Origin: Yaniella halotolerans DSM 15476
GTDB taxonomy: Bacteria; Actinomycetota; Actinomycetes; Actinomycetales; Micrococcaceae
Length of the DNA: 64,000 bases
Assembly (NCBI RefSeq): GCF_000420805.1
Contig: NZ_ATVQ01000001.1
Coordinates: 558,001-622,000, forward strand
Reading direction: 5' to 3'
Below, piece by piece: positions 41,920 through 50,336 of the stretch. Each line of letters opens with the position of its first letter. Positions within the stretch are counted from its first letter, which is position 1. The translations under genes and the position numbers were made by a program. The notes beneath the pieces were generated by a model that saw nothing but the letters and a program-made list of their open reading frames with translations, was not told where the DNA came from and did not search any database.

Positions 41920-42253
41920 AGTCTTTGACGCAGTAAAGCACCTCCGGAAACTGTTGTTGGGGCAATAAGTAGTTTCCCGGCCGCCCCTCATGAAACGAGT
42001 CCAAGAAAGAAAAATTGACTCGCGCAAAATCAGATCACATCCCCGCTGCAGACGTGAAGATGTCCTTGCCCTGAAGAAACAGCGCGCTCGAGCTCGGCAA
42101 GATGCATTTGCTGAGCTGGGTGCGTTGGACACTGAACTTGACGAGATTTCGAGGCAAAGCGTTGGCGAAGTGCTGGATACCTTTCCAGGAGACCTACTCT
42201 TTACTGGCACCGATGAGGGTGAGTATCACATCCACGCAGCCGCAACACACTGA
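41920..42253 (+). pseudogene. degraded excisionase-family antitoxin remnant
   Basis: The frame reads DAVKHLRKLLLGQ, a TAA stop near 41968, then VVSRPPLMKRVQERK, SRKIRSHPRCRREDVLALKK and a Glu-rich helix. The part after the stop looks like the excisionase-type DNA-binding domain of type II antitoxins (NVSRP.LVK.., HR.R..DVLAL). The in-frame stop and missing N-terminus mark it as broken. It runs to the left IS end, whose first bases supply its TGA. I cannot name the family precisely. Confidence 0.45.
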
Positions 42254-42289
42254 GCCGCCCCCCGTGTTTAGGTCCAGGCGGTATGTGAG

Positions 42290-43136
42290 TCAATTTGTCG
42301 TTATTGTATGGGTGCAGGTTTGAGCGTAGTCGACTGGGGCAAGGTATCCCAGCGATGAATGCCGCCTGTCATGATTGTATTGGTATTTCCAGTCACCGAT
42401 GAGGACTTGCGCATGCAGCAGTGAGTAGCAACTATTGATATTCAAACACTCATCACGCAATCTGGCGTTGAACGATTCAACGTAGCCGTTATGCCATGGC
42501 TGGCCTGGCGGGATATAGGATAATGCTGTCCGGTCGGCTGCCCAGGTCAGCACCGCGTCAGAGATGAACTCGGGTCCGTTGTCACTGCGCAACACCGCAG
42601 GAGCGCCCCGCTGGGCGATCAGTGCTTCCAGATGGTCGATGAATCGGTCTGCCGTAATCGAGCGCTCGACCAGTCCGCCGATGCATTCGCGGGTGTGTTC
42701 ATCTACGATCGAGCAGATCTTGAATGCTTTGCCCTGCTCACAGACATCGAACTGGAAATCCACGGCCCACACCACGTTGGGTGCATCCGCGGTCGCAGTG
42801 TTGGTTGAGGAGGTGCCCACTCGTTTGCGTCGGCGTCGCTGGGGCACTCGAAGTCCTTCGGTCACTCCACAGGCGCTGGATCTTCTTGTGGTTGACGTGC
42901 CAGCCTTGGCCCCGGGCATCATGGTAAGCGCGGCGGTATCCCCAGCGTGGGTGGTCTTTGGCGTATTGACGTAACCAGGAACGCAGCGGCTGGTCAGGGT
43001 CAGCCACGGTGTCCTGGTTTAGGGGTCTGCGCCAGGCAGAGCGGGAGAGCCCAGCCAGACGGCATGCCATACGCTCACTGATCGCAAACGACCGTAGCAA
43101 GTGAGCAATCGCGGCACGGCGTGGCCCTGGGCCTAG
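42290..43136 (-). pseudogene. IS3 OrfB DDE transposase, frameshifted
   Basis: The N-terminal half (AIAHLLRSFAISERMACRLAGLSRSAW...HPRWGYRRAYHDARGQGW...KKIQRLW) and the C-terminal DDE half (VWAVDFQFD, LRSDNGPEFIS, NGYVESFNARLRDECLN) are in different frames. Reading across shows W-S-D then E-G-L-R-V-P, so a single extra base near 42860-42861 accounts for the shift. Catalytic D, D and E are still encoded. This lies within OrfB and is not the usual OrfA/OrfB slippage point, so it looks like a loss-of-function mutation. Confidence 0.8.
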
Positions 43137-43429
43137 AAGTTTCCCTCTGCAAGTTCTTTCAACGCGGCTTTCTCTAACTCTGCTTCGGCCAGGAGCCGTT
43201 TCAGCGTGGTGTTTTGCTTTTCCAGCTCTTTGAGTCGCTTGGCGTCGTCGGCTTTCATCCCACCGTATTGGTTGCGCCACCGATAATAGGTTTGCTCGGC
43301 GACCTCAAGTTCGCGGCACACGTCAGCCACGGTTTTGCCTTCACTAAGAAGGCGGTCTGCTTGGCCAAGTTTCCGAACTACCTGTTCCGGAGTGTGGCGC
43401 TTTCGTTGAGTACTCATCGTATGGTCCAT
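43133..43429 (-). CDS. IS3 OrfA (transposase HTH subunit)
   Basis: 98 residues: KRHTPEQVVRKLGQADRLL helix-turn-helix, VADVCRELEVAEQTYYRWRNQYGG, followed by a leucine-zipper-type coiled coil (LKELEKQNTTLKRLLAEAELEKAALKEL). It binds IS ends and, by programmed -1 frameshifting, supplies the N-terminus of the OrfAB transposase. The OrfB frame resumes near its 3' end (GKLLGPGPRRAAIAHLL). Intact. Confidence 0.88.
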   Translation of the reverse strand: MDHTMSTQRKRHTPEQVVRKLGQADRLLSEGKTVADVCRELEVAEQTYYRWRNQYGGMKADDAKRLKELEKQNTTLKRLLAEAELEKAALKELAEGNF

Positions 43430-43491
43430 TCTCCCCGAAAATACGGGGTTTATGGACTCACATACCGATTGGACCTAAAAAAATGGGGTCA

Positions 43492-43845
43492 GGCCAACAC
43501 TGCCAGGCAGATCTCACACTCACAATCAACATCCCCAGTGATATCACCACAAGTGACAATGTGCACTACGAAATTATCAGTCCAGACGATTTTTTCGTGC
43601 TGGTTGCAAAGTCAGCATCTCCTAGAGTGTTGTCTCTCATCATCAAAGACCAAATAGCTTACTGGTCCAGAAAGCCTGAGTATCAACAATTCGATGTAGC
43701 CCTTCGCCGGGCCGGCTGTCCAGAATTCGCGAAGGTAGTTCGTACCGCCTACAAAAAATGGCACGGACGGGCGAAACCTAGATCAAGTGGGCTGTGTCAA
43801 GACCATGAGCATCACACCCAGGCGAAAAGGACTACCCTGGAACAT
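43492..43845 (+). pseudogene. 3' fragment of a possible toxin gene, cut by IS
   Basis: Coding-looking text begins directly at the right IS end: LTLTINIPSDITTSDNVHYE, PDDFFVLVAKSASPRVLSLI, KDQIAYWSRKPEYQQFDVAL, RRAGCPEFAKVVRTAYKKW. The N-terminus is missing. The length and position after an antitoxin-like remnant suggest the C-terminal half of a PIN-type toxin; this assignment is tentative. The frame stays open into the MFS gene, so a fused product is possible in theory. Confidence 0.4.
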
Positions 43846-45105
43846 GTGACCACACCGAAGATTCCTGCTGCTTCAGCTTCAACCGGCCTGCTCATTATAT
43901 TGTTATGCGCGATGGGTGCCGGGCCGCTCTTTAACTATGGAATCTCGGTTTCGTCGGCGTTGATTATCGACGATCTCGGCATCACAGCGGGGCAGATCGG
44001 CTTCATTGTCACCGTGGTCTTCGCTGCGGCTGCTGTCTCCAGTATCTGGTTGGGCAATCTCGCAGACAAAATTAGCGTACGCGCCCAAATGCTGCTCATC
44101 TTTGTTGGCACAGCCATCGCCCTGGTGGTAGCGGCATTTGCCCCAAGTTATTGGCTCCTGCTGGTGGCAGCAGTTCTGGCAGGGCCAGCGCAGGCGATCT
44201 CAAATCCAACGACCAACCGAGTCATCATCCGAGCCGTACCTCCGGTAAAACGCACCGGCTGGATCGGGGTCAAACAATCCGGTGTGCAGGCTTCGCAGCT
44301 GTTCTCCGGACTCTTCTTCCCAGCAGTAGCCCTAGCACTCGGCTGGACCGGCGCGGCCCTCGGTGGCGCAGTCGTCTGCGTACTGCTCTGGCTGGTCTCG
44401 CTCAAATACGTGCCCTCCCCTGCCCAACTCGCACAACGCAAAAACGCTGAAACAGAAGTCGAACCACCAGAGGTCACCGTCGACACCGGCAGAATCTCCA
44501 CGGTCGACACCAAAGACAAGCTGCCCACCGTTGTCTATTTCTTCGCAGCGATCGCCATGCTCTCGGGCATGGGCATGCAGGCAACCAACGTCTACCTGCC
44601 CCTCTTTGCTGTTGAGGAGCTCAACTTCTCTCTGGTACTCGGAGGCGTCGCCACCGCGGTATCCGGCATTATCGGCGTGGTCTCGCGCATCGCCTGGAGC
44701 CGACGCATGCAAGCCGGCGCTGAACCATCCCGGCTGTTGATGATCATCAGCGCTGGAGCCCTACTGGGCGTCGTGGCCTTCGTGAGTGCATCTCTGTGGC
44801 AGCTGCCCACACTGGTCTGGGTCGGAGCAGCACTGCACGGGGTCACGGTCTTTGGCGCCAATGTCGTCATCAATGCCGGGCTCCTGCGAGTCGTGCCATC
44901 ACATAAGATTGGTGCCGCTTCCGGGTTGAACTCGATGGGCATGTACACCGGCTTCGCGGTCGGACCGCTCATCATGGGGCTGCTGCACGACCTTACGCAA
45001 ACATTTGCCACCGGCTGGCTCTTCGTTGGCGTGTCATATCTATTGTGCGGGGTTGTCACCGTTGTGCTCTACCGTCGCACCGTCAAGAAGGAGAACCGTT
45101 CATGA
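43846..45105 (+). CDS. MFS transporter
   Basis: A 419-residue major facilitator with twelve hydrophobic segments in two six-helix halves separated by an acidic cytoplasmic loop (AQRKNAETEVEPPEVTVDTG). GNLADKISVRAQ after TM2 resembles the MFS A-motif; substrate class not recognisable. GTG at 43846 is the likely start (CTGG upstream; the preceding in-frame sequence belongs to an IS-truncated fragment). The stop overlaps the next start by 4 bp (ATGA), so it is translationally coupled to the following membrane protein. Confidence 0.85.
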   Translation: MTTPKIPAASASTGLLIILLCAMGAGPLFNYGISVSSALIIDDLGITAGQIGFIVTVVFAAAAVSSIWLGNLADKISVRAQMLLIFVGTAIALVVAAFAPSYWLLLVAAVLAGPAQAISNPTTNRVIIRAVPPVKRTGWIGVKQSGVQASQLFSGLFFPAVALALGWTGAALGGAVVCVLLWLVSLKYVPSPAQLAQRKNAETEVEPPEVTVDTGRISTVDTKDKLPTVVYFFAAIAMLSGMGMQATNVYLPLFAVEELNFSLVLGGVATAVSGIIGVVSRIAWSRRMQAGAEPSRLLMIISAGALLGVVAFVSASLWQLPTLVWVGAALHGVTVFGANVVINAGLLRVVPSHKIGAASGLNSMGMYTGFAVGPLIMGLLHDLTQTFATGWLFVGVSYLLCGVVTVVLYRRTVKKENRS

Positions 45106-45644
45106 TCACCGCCGCCACACACGCACCACGCTGGGCCCGAGCCATGATGCTTATCCTGCCGGCGATCTGGATCGGTTTGATCATCGGTATCTCATTCATC
45201 GAAGCCCCACTGAAATTCACTGCTCCAGGTATCACCATTCCACTGGGCTTAGGTATTGGCCGTCGCGTCTTTCTGGCCATGAACATTGTTGAAGTGATCG
45301 TGGCGATCGTGCTGCTGATCGCCTTGGTCTCGATGTGGCGCAGCAACAAACGCCAGGCCATCACGAACTTCCGTGCAATGCGGCTCTACACCTTTATCGC
45401 CGTGGGGATGCTGGTGTTGAAAACAGCAATCATCCGACCACTATTAGCGGTAGAAACCGACGCCGTGTTGGCTGGAACCTCTGAAGGTGGTTCGCCGACG
45501 CATTACTACTACATCGGCGTTGAAGCCATCCTCTTCATCGCCCTGGTACTGCTGGCCATCACCGCTGTTCGCGGCATACTGGCACCCAGCCAAACGGTAG
45601 ACGACGCCACTGCTCTGACAGATCAGCCTGCAAACTTCAAATAA
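45102..45644 (+). CDS. uncharacterised four-helix membrane protein
   Basis: A 180-residue protein with about four transmembrane segments (MLILPAIWIGLIIGISFIEAPLKF, VFLAMNIVEVIVAIVLLIALV, FIAVGMLVLKTAIIRPLL, YIGVEAILFIALVLLAITAV). The FIEAPLKF head resembles small integral membrane proteins of actinobacteria, but I have no family name. AAGGAGAAC precedes the ATG, and the 4-bp overlap with the MFS gene implies a joint role. A strong bidirectional terminator follows. Confidence 0.72.
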   Translation: MITAATHAPRWARAMMLILPAIWIGLIIGISFIEAPLKFTAPGITIPLGLGIGRRVFLAMNIVEVIVAIVLLIALVSMWRSNKRQAITNFRAMRLYTFIAVGMLVLKTAIIRPLLAVETDAVLAGTSEGGSPTHYYYIGVEAILFIALVLLAITAVRGILAPSQTVDDATALTDQPANFK

Positions 45645-45660
45645 CTCCCGGCTAAAACAA

Positions 45661-45703
45661 TGGCGGGGCACATGGTATCTAAGCGATACCGTGTGTCCCG
45701 CCA
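45661..45703. terminator. bidirectional terminator
   Basis: TGGCGGG pairs with CCCGCCA, and the stem continues through GGTATC/GATACC with G-U pairs over a 5-nt loop. TTTTAT follows on the plus strand and TTGTTTTAG on the minus, serving both convergent genes. Confidence 0.85.
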
Positions 45704-45723
45704 CTTTTATGGGCTAGAAGAAG

Positions 45724-46209
45724 TTAGTGAGCAGCTCCGACTGGTTCTGCGGTGTTGCTGTCCATTTGAGCCTTCCGAGGGGATCCTGGCAGCAAAGCAT
45801 CGATGCTGATTGCACCGGCACCACGTGCAGCAACCAAGAGCAGGCCAACGGCAAGGGCCAGTACGAGTTCGTAGCCACCATCGCCGACGAAGACGCCTGC
45901 TTCGAGGTGGACAAGGAAGAACGCACCGAGTTGGACCACGAGGTTCAAGACTGCGACCAACGGGGTGAAGAGTCCGGCCAGCAGCAGTACACCACCGACG
46001 AGTTCAGCGTAGGCAGCGAAGAGCGAGGTGACGTCCGGTGCAGGGACCCCCATTTCTTCGAAGGATACTGCAGTGCCGGCCAGGGTCCATTCGTTGAACT
46101 TCTGCCAGCCGTGGGCGATCAAGATAATGCCCAGACCAATTCGTGCCAAGAGCAGCACGATGTCATCGAGCACAGGGAATTTTCGTACAGGGTTTAGAAA
46201 TGTAGTCAT
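45724..46209 (-). CDS. DoxX-family membrane protein
   Basis: A 161-residue four-helix membrane protein: ARIGLGIILIAHGWQKFNEW near the start, then AELVGGVLLLAGLFTPLVAVLNL, a DoxX/DoxD hallmark. Such proteins are quinone-interacting or redox membrane proteins of broad distribution. The C-terminal 25 residues are polar. Convergent with the previous unit; a perfect 9-bp inverted repeat (TTCAGCAAG-N9-CTTGCTGAA, 46272-46298) lies upstream and could be a regulatory site. Confidence 0.88.
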   Translation of the reverse strand: MTTFLNPVRKFPVLDDIVLLLARIGLGIILIAHGWQKFNEWTLAGTAVSFEEMGVPAPDVTSLFAAYAELVGGVLLLAGLFTPLVAVLNLVVQLGAFFLVHLEAGVFVGDGGYELVLALAVGLLLVAARGAGAISIDALLPGSPRKAQMDSNTAEPVGAAH

Positions 46210-46271
46210 GACCGATAGCTTGACACGGCAAGTGAAATTTCGACAAGCTCGATAGAGGTGATCCTCGCTAC

Positions 46272-46298
46272 TTCAGCAAGCCCACAGCGCTTGCTGAA
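46272..46298. repeat. 9-bp inverted repeat upstream of doxX-type gene
   Basis: TTCAGCAAG and CTTGCTGAA frame a 9-nt spacer in the 231-bp gap between the DoxX and CNNM-type genes. It could be a terminator or an operator; no T-run. Nothing else is seen in the gap. Confidence 0.45.
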
Positions 46299-46440
46299 CT
46301 GCCACCACCGCACCATGACGCGGTTTTATCTCGTGTATTCCCCTCAGGCTTGAGCTGAAAGGTGAACGCTCATACGCCGAGCTCCGCTAGTGTGCGGAAC
46401 ATTTCGTCACACAGAACGGGTCGCTTGGCTCACGTAGTTG

Positions 46441-47442
46441 CTACGAGTTTGGGAGTAATTGCTTCATCGCATCGTAGAAGGTCACCACACCGAGGACCTC
46501 TTGGCCATCCATGACCACGGCCAGTTGTTCACTGGCCTGACGCATTTCTGTCAGGGCATCATCGACCGTGGTGCCGGCAGCAAGGGTAAACGCTGGCCGG
46601 GCCAACTCACCTACGCTGCGCTCTGGGTGTTCCAACAGGGTGTCTCGCACATGAAGGATTCTTGGGCCTTCGCCACCACGGATGAGAATACGTTTGTGAC
46701 CGGTCTCCAATGCGATCTTCTGTAGGTCAGCCACGGTATCTTCAGCCGAGATTTCTACGGCCCGATCGGTCCCGGAGATCAAGTCTTCGACCTGCATGGT
46801 CTCCAACTCAATAGCCCCTGCCAGTGGTGTTTGGATGGTTCCCTCTAAAGAGCCGACTTCTGCCGAGTGGTCGATGAGATTCCTAATAGTTGTTGCATCG
46901 TAACCACCAACAGCGGCTCGATCGACGGGTTCAACACCAGAGGCAGCGACCAGCTTGTTAGCGATCTCGTTGATCCAACGCAGTAGCGGCCCCAGTAGCC
47001 AGGCGAAACCTTTTGCAGGCAGCCCGGTGAGCATAGCTGCACGTTCAGGGTGAGCGATGGCCCAGGATTTCGGGGCCATTTCACCGATCACCAGATGCAG
47101 GAACGTGACGATGAGTAGGGACAAGATAAATGACCCACTACCAGCCAGCCACCCTGGCAAACCGATGCCGGAAAGCAGTGGTGACAACCAAGCATCGACT
47201 GCAGGCTTCGTGATCGCGCCAAGGGCGAAGGTACACGCGGTAATACCCAACTGGGCTGCGGCCATCATGACGGTCAGCTGATCGATGCCCCAGAGGGCAG
47301 CCCGTGCTGAACGGCTGGTGAGGGCAGCATCTTCGAGACGGTGGCGGCGTGCGCCAAGCAGCGCGAATTCCATAATGACAAAGAATGCGCTGAGGACGAT
47401 GATCCCGACGGTGACAAGTACAACGACCCAAGGGTTATCCAT
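46441..47442 (-). CDS. CNNM/hemolysin-family transporter (DUF21-CBS), short form
   Basis: A 333-residue protein with a DUF21 membrane domain (four helices; ARRHRLEDAA, AAQLGITACTFALGAITKPA, VIGEMAPKSWAIAHPE) followed by a CBS pair (IALETGHKRILIRGG; DDALTEMRQASEQLAVVMDG). It lacks the C-terminal CorC_HlyC domain of its neighbour. The family is linked to Mg2+ or Co2+ efflux. Its start overlaps the upstream stop by 1 bp (TAATG), so the two are coupled and may heterodimerise. Confidence 0.88.
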   Translation of the reverse strand: MDNPWVVVLVTVGIIVLSAFFVIMEFALLGARRHRLEDAALTSRSARAALWGIDQLTVMMAAAQLGITACTFALGAITKPAVDAWLSPLLSGIGLPGWLAGSGSFILSLLIVTFLHLVIGEMAPKSWAIAHPERAAMLTGLPAKGFAWLLGPLLRWINEIANKLVAASGVEPVDRAAVGGYDATTIRNLIDHSAEVGSLEGTIQTPLAGAIELETMQVEDLISGTDRAVEISAEDTVADLQKIALETGHKRILIRGGEGPRILHVRDTLLEHPERSVGELARPAFTLAAGTTVDDALTEMRQASEQLAVVMDGQEVLGVVTFYDAMKQLLPNS

Positions 47443-48824
47443 TATGCGTCCTCCTTCGTACCTGTCGCTTCTTCGGTGGAAGTGTTCACCGACAGTTCAA
47501 CGAGCTCTGGCACATGTCTGCCCAGCTCCACTACTTTTGCATCGAGATAGCGAATGATGGGTTCTTCACCGATCAAATCTTCGGCGGTTTGTGGCAGTGG
47601 TATCTGCACTGACGTACCGACGGTGGGTAAGTCACGTAGGTATGCGATGACCATGCCGGAGATAGTTTCGTAATCACCGCGTGGTAGCTGCTGTCCGATC
47701 TTACGTTCTGCTTCATCCAGTGGCAGATGGCCGGCGATCCGCCACACCCCCGTGTCATGAGCCGTTACCGTTTCTGGTGAACCGGCATCGTGTTCATCGG
47801 TTGAGTCACCGGAGATTTCTTCTGCCAGATCTTCCCTTGTCACAATGCCTGCCAGACCACCGTACTCATCGATGACGCAAGCAAATTCTGCATCGGCTTC
47901 GAACATTCGCGCCAACGCTTGGGGCAGGGTCAGCACGGTGGGCATCGGTACTGGATCTCCCATGATCGTGCTCACCGGTTCGTCGGATGTTGGTAAAGCA
48001 CCGAGCACATCCATGATGTTCACTACCCCGACCGGAGTGTTATCTTCATCGAGCACCGGATAGCGTGAGTGTGCGCTAGCCATCTTCGTACGAACTTCGC
48101 TGATGGTCGCATTGCTGTACACCACATCGGTTCTAGAACGTGGCACCATTGCATGTTCGATACCGCGCTGTGGGAAATCGAGGATGCGATCCAGCATGAT
48201 GGAGAGATCATCATCAAGGTGCCCGCTCTGTCGTGAATCAGCAACGATGTACCGCAGATCCTTAGCAGTAGCACTGCTATCGAGATCTTCGACCGGCTGG
48301 ATACCAACCAAACGCAGCAGAGCATTGGCTGCGTGATCGAAGATGGTAATGAGCCAGCCAAAGACGGCCATATAAATATTCGTAGAACGAGCCAATCCCC
48401 GTGCCAGCGGTCCAGGGTTCGCGATGGCCAGGTTCTTTGGATACAGTTCGCCGAACACCATCTGAACCAGTGTGGAGATACCCAACGCCAAAATGGTTCC
48501 AATGGAAATACTCACACCAGCAGGAACTCCTACGCCGCCGAGCAAGGTTCCGAGGCTGTTACCTACGAGGGGTTCTGCGACATAACCGACCATCAGACCG
48601 GTCACAGTAATACCCAACTGGGCACCCGAGAGCATAAAGGACGTTCTGCGGGTGACTTTCAACGCTCGTTGGGCGGCTTCGTCCCCTTCTTCGGCTTGCG
48701 CTGCCAGCCGGTTGCGGTCCACCGACATGTAGGCAAACTCTTGGGCCACGAAGTAACCGTTCGCAGCGATGATCACGAGGATCACGACCAAGCCCAACAG
48801 CATGGTCAGCACGGGAATCAACAT
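47442..48824 (-). CDS. CNNM/hemolysin-family transporter (DUF21-CBS-CorC_HlyC)
   Basis: A 460-residue protein: DUF21 membrane domain (YFVAQEFAYMSVDRNRL, LSGAQLGITVTGLMVGYVAEP, MVFGELYPKNLAIANP), CBS pair (AMVPRSRTDVVYS; DNTPVGVVNIMDVL), FACVIDEYGGLAGIVTREDL and a C-terminal CorC_HlyC domain (GHLPLDEAERKIGQQLP). Full-length member of the Mg2+/Co2+ transport-associated CNNM family in the cell membrane. Tandem with a shorter paralogue. Confidence 0.9.
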   Translation of the reverse strand: MLIPVLTMLLGLVVILVIIAANGYFVAQEFAYMSVDRNRLAAQAEEGDEAAQRALKVTRRTSFMLSGAQLGITVTGLMVGYVAEPLVGNSLGTLLGGVGVPAGVSISIGTILALGISTLVQMVFGELYPKNLAIANPGPLARGLARSTNIYMAVFGWLITIFDHAANALLRLVGIQPVEDLDSSATAKDLRYIVADSRQSGHLDDDLSIMLDRILDFPQRGIEHAMVPRSRTDVVYSNATISEVRTKMASAHSRYPVLDEDNTPVGVVNIMDVLGALPTSDEPVSTIMGDPVPMPTVLTLPQALARMFEADAEFACVIDEYGGLAGIVTREDLAEEISGDSTDEHDAGSPETVTAHDTGVWRIAGHLPLDEAERKIGQQLPRGDYETISGMVIAYLRDLPTVGTSVQIPLPQTAEDLIGEEPIIRYLDAKVVELGRHVPELVELSVNTSTEEATGTKEDA

Positions 48825-48873
48825 GATGCCATGCTAAGGCACACGAAGTGGCAGCGACCAGTGTCCCCTTGCA

Positions 48874-49371
48874 CTAGGACCCAGTGAGGCTCATAACACC
48901 GGACATCAACGCACCGGTCAACACCGCATAAATGGTGATGGCGATAGCGTACCAGAGGATCACGCCGGTACGAGAACAACCAAACGACACCAGTGTCACC
49001 GCAATGAAATGCGTGGGCACTAGCAGCATGCCCAGCAAGGTCACACCTGGAATGCCATAGCGGTCAAATAGTGCGCGCACTCGTTGATTCTTGCCTGCAC
49101 CTACAGGTGCAGCAGTATCATGTGGATCTCTGCGTGCCAGTACAGCATCACGAGTACGTCCGGTCAGCATGGTAATCAGCGCAATGACGGCTACATTGCC
49201 GACAATGGCCATCGCGACGGTGGCCCAGATAGGTATCCCTGCAAGGGAACCGATGACTACGGCGCCGTAGTTTTCGACAAACGGCACCATGGCTGCGAGC
49301 GCGACACCGAGGAATTGTATGGTTTCAGGAAGGCCGAGGACAAAGTCTTGGAGTGATTCGATAAAATTCAT
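48874..49371 (-). CDS. small multidrug-export family membrane protein (COG2426-like)
   Basis: A 165-residue membrane protein with about four helices: FVLGLPETIQFLGVALAAMVPFVENYGAVVIG, WATVAMAIVGNVAVIALITML, FDRYGIPGVTLLGMLLVPTHFIAVTLVSFG. This fits the small multidrug-export family, whose transport role is largely by annotation. ATG at 49371 is favoured (GGAG 5 bases upstream) over an ATG at 49389. Likely cotranscribed upstream of the CNNM pair. Confidence 0.78.
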   Translation of the reverse strand: MNFIESLQDFVLGLPETIQFLGVALAAMVPFVENYGAVVIGSLAGIPIWATVAMAIVGNVAVIALITMLTGRTRDAVLARRDPHDTAAPVGAGKNQRVRALFDRYGIPGVTLLGMLLVPTHFIAVTLVSFGCSRTGVILWYAIAITIYAVLTGALMSGVMSLTGS

Positions 49372-49413
49372 TTTGCTCCAGTATTCCACTGCTGCCGATC
49401 AAGCGCACGGGTT

Positions 49414-50262
49414 TTAGACTGGTGGTACCTTTGCCAGAAGCTCGGACCACTCCATGGTCGCGAGCTCATAGGTCTCTTGACCTGCAATACCGCCCTGCAA
49501 AAAACGCTGCTCGTACTGAGCCAATAATTCATCGGTAACATCTTCGACAGTCAGCCCGGGTACAGCATCGGCTACCGCACCAGCTGTGGCCGGATCAAAC
49601 TCGAGACCCAAAGCATCATAAACATCGGTGAGTACTTCGCGAACAGATCGTCCATCTTCAACAACGAGACTGGTCGAAAACAACCAAGCACCTTTGACCA
49701 CACGTTGTGCGGTTCCAGCGAGTTTAATTCGCTGACCAGAATCTAAAACAGCATGCACAGAGTACTCCCCCGCACAGTATTCTCCCGGGATCTCCCCTAC
49801 CGCTGCATTCGCACCAAGCTGCTTTAGTGTGGCAGTCAGCAGGTCACCAAAGTAGGTAAACCGATTGCGGAATCCGAACATCGCATCATCTTCGGGCTGG
49901 ATGCGATCAATGATCAATGAGCCAGGATGATACGCGGCAGCACGACCACCAACCCGGCGAACCACTGGAGCAAATCCGCGCTGCTCGCTCAACTCACGTG
50001 CCCGTTCGTAGCCGTCCATGCGGGTATCTTGTTGACCGAACGACACCGTGGGCTTTGGACGATAGGTACGCACGATCGGCCCGGTGATGGTGCCGTGTTG
50101 AACAGCTCGCAGCAAGTCCGTCGAATACGCCAGATCCTCAGCAACACCCAGGCTGACATCCTGTTCCACCCAGTTCAGCATCCTTGTGGTCACACATTCC
50201 TCAATTCCAGTCATGCCGGGAGCGTTGTCCCGAAACCACTTCTGAGCATACGCAACCACCAA
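49414..50262 (-). CDS. lipoate--protein ligase A-family protein
   Basis: A 282-residue BPL/LplA-fold protein that would attach lipoyl or octanoyl groups to E2 or H-protein domains. Family motifs include PTVSFGQQDT, VVRRVGGRAAAYHPGSLI and the acceptor-side lysine in QRIKLAGTAQRVVKGAWLFS. The RxxGGRAAAYH variant is normal for the actinobacterial group. The start is uncertain: TTG/GTG codons near 50262 have a weak AAGG, an ATG at 50214 has none. Unlinked to lipoyl synthase here. Confidence 0.82.
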   Translation of the reverse strand: MVVAYAQKWFRDNAPGMTGIEECVTTRMLNWVEQDVSLGVAEDLAYSTDLLRAVQHGTITGPIVRTYRPKPTVSFGQQDTRMDGYERARELSEQRGFAPVVRRVGGRAAAYHPGSLIIDRIQPEDDAMFGFRNRFTYFGDLLTATLKQLGANAAVGEIPGEYCAGEYSVHAVLDSGQRIKLAGTAQRVVKGAWLFSTSLVVEDGRSVREVLTDVYDALGLEFDPATAGAVADAVPGLTVEDVTDELLAQYEQRFLQGGIAGQETYELATMEWSELLAKVPPV

Positions 50263-50336
50263 CTACCTTAGGAGGCGTTCTACAAGAATATGTCTTGTAA
50301 ATGTCAGGATTACGCATTCACGACTGTTCCGAATAC

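Larger units (their letters stand above)
42251..43491 (-). mobile_element. IS3-family insertion sequence, 1241 bp
   Basis: Ends are imperfect inverted repeats at 42251-42291 and 43455-43491; reading inward both begin TGA and share TTTAGGTCCA and CGGTATGTGAGTC. Two IS3-type frames lie on the minus strand (HTH OrfA and DDE OrfB). No 3-bp target duplication is obvious (CAC versus GGC). OrfB has a frameshift near 42860, so this copy is probably inactive alone. Confidence 0.85.

Noticed and set aside
42248-43494. Target-site duplication for the IS3 element
   Set aside because: Flanking triplets CAC and GGC differ, so no duplication can be claimed.
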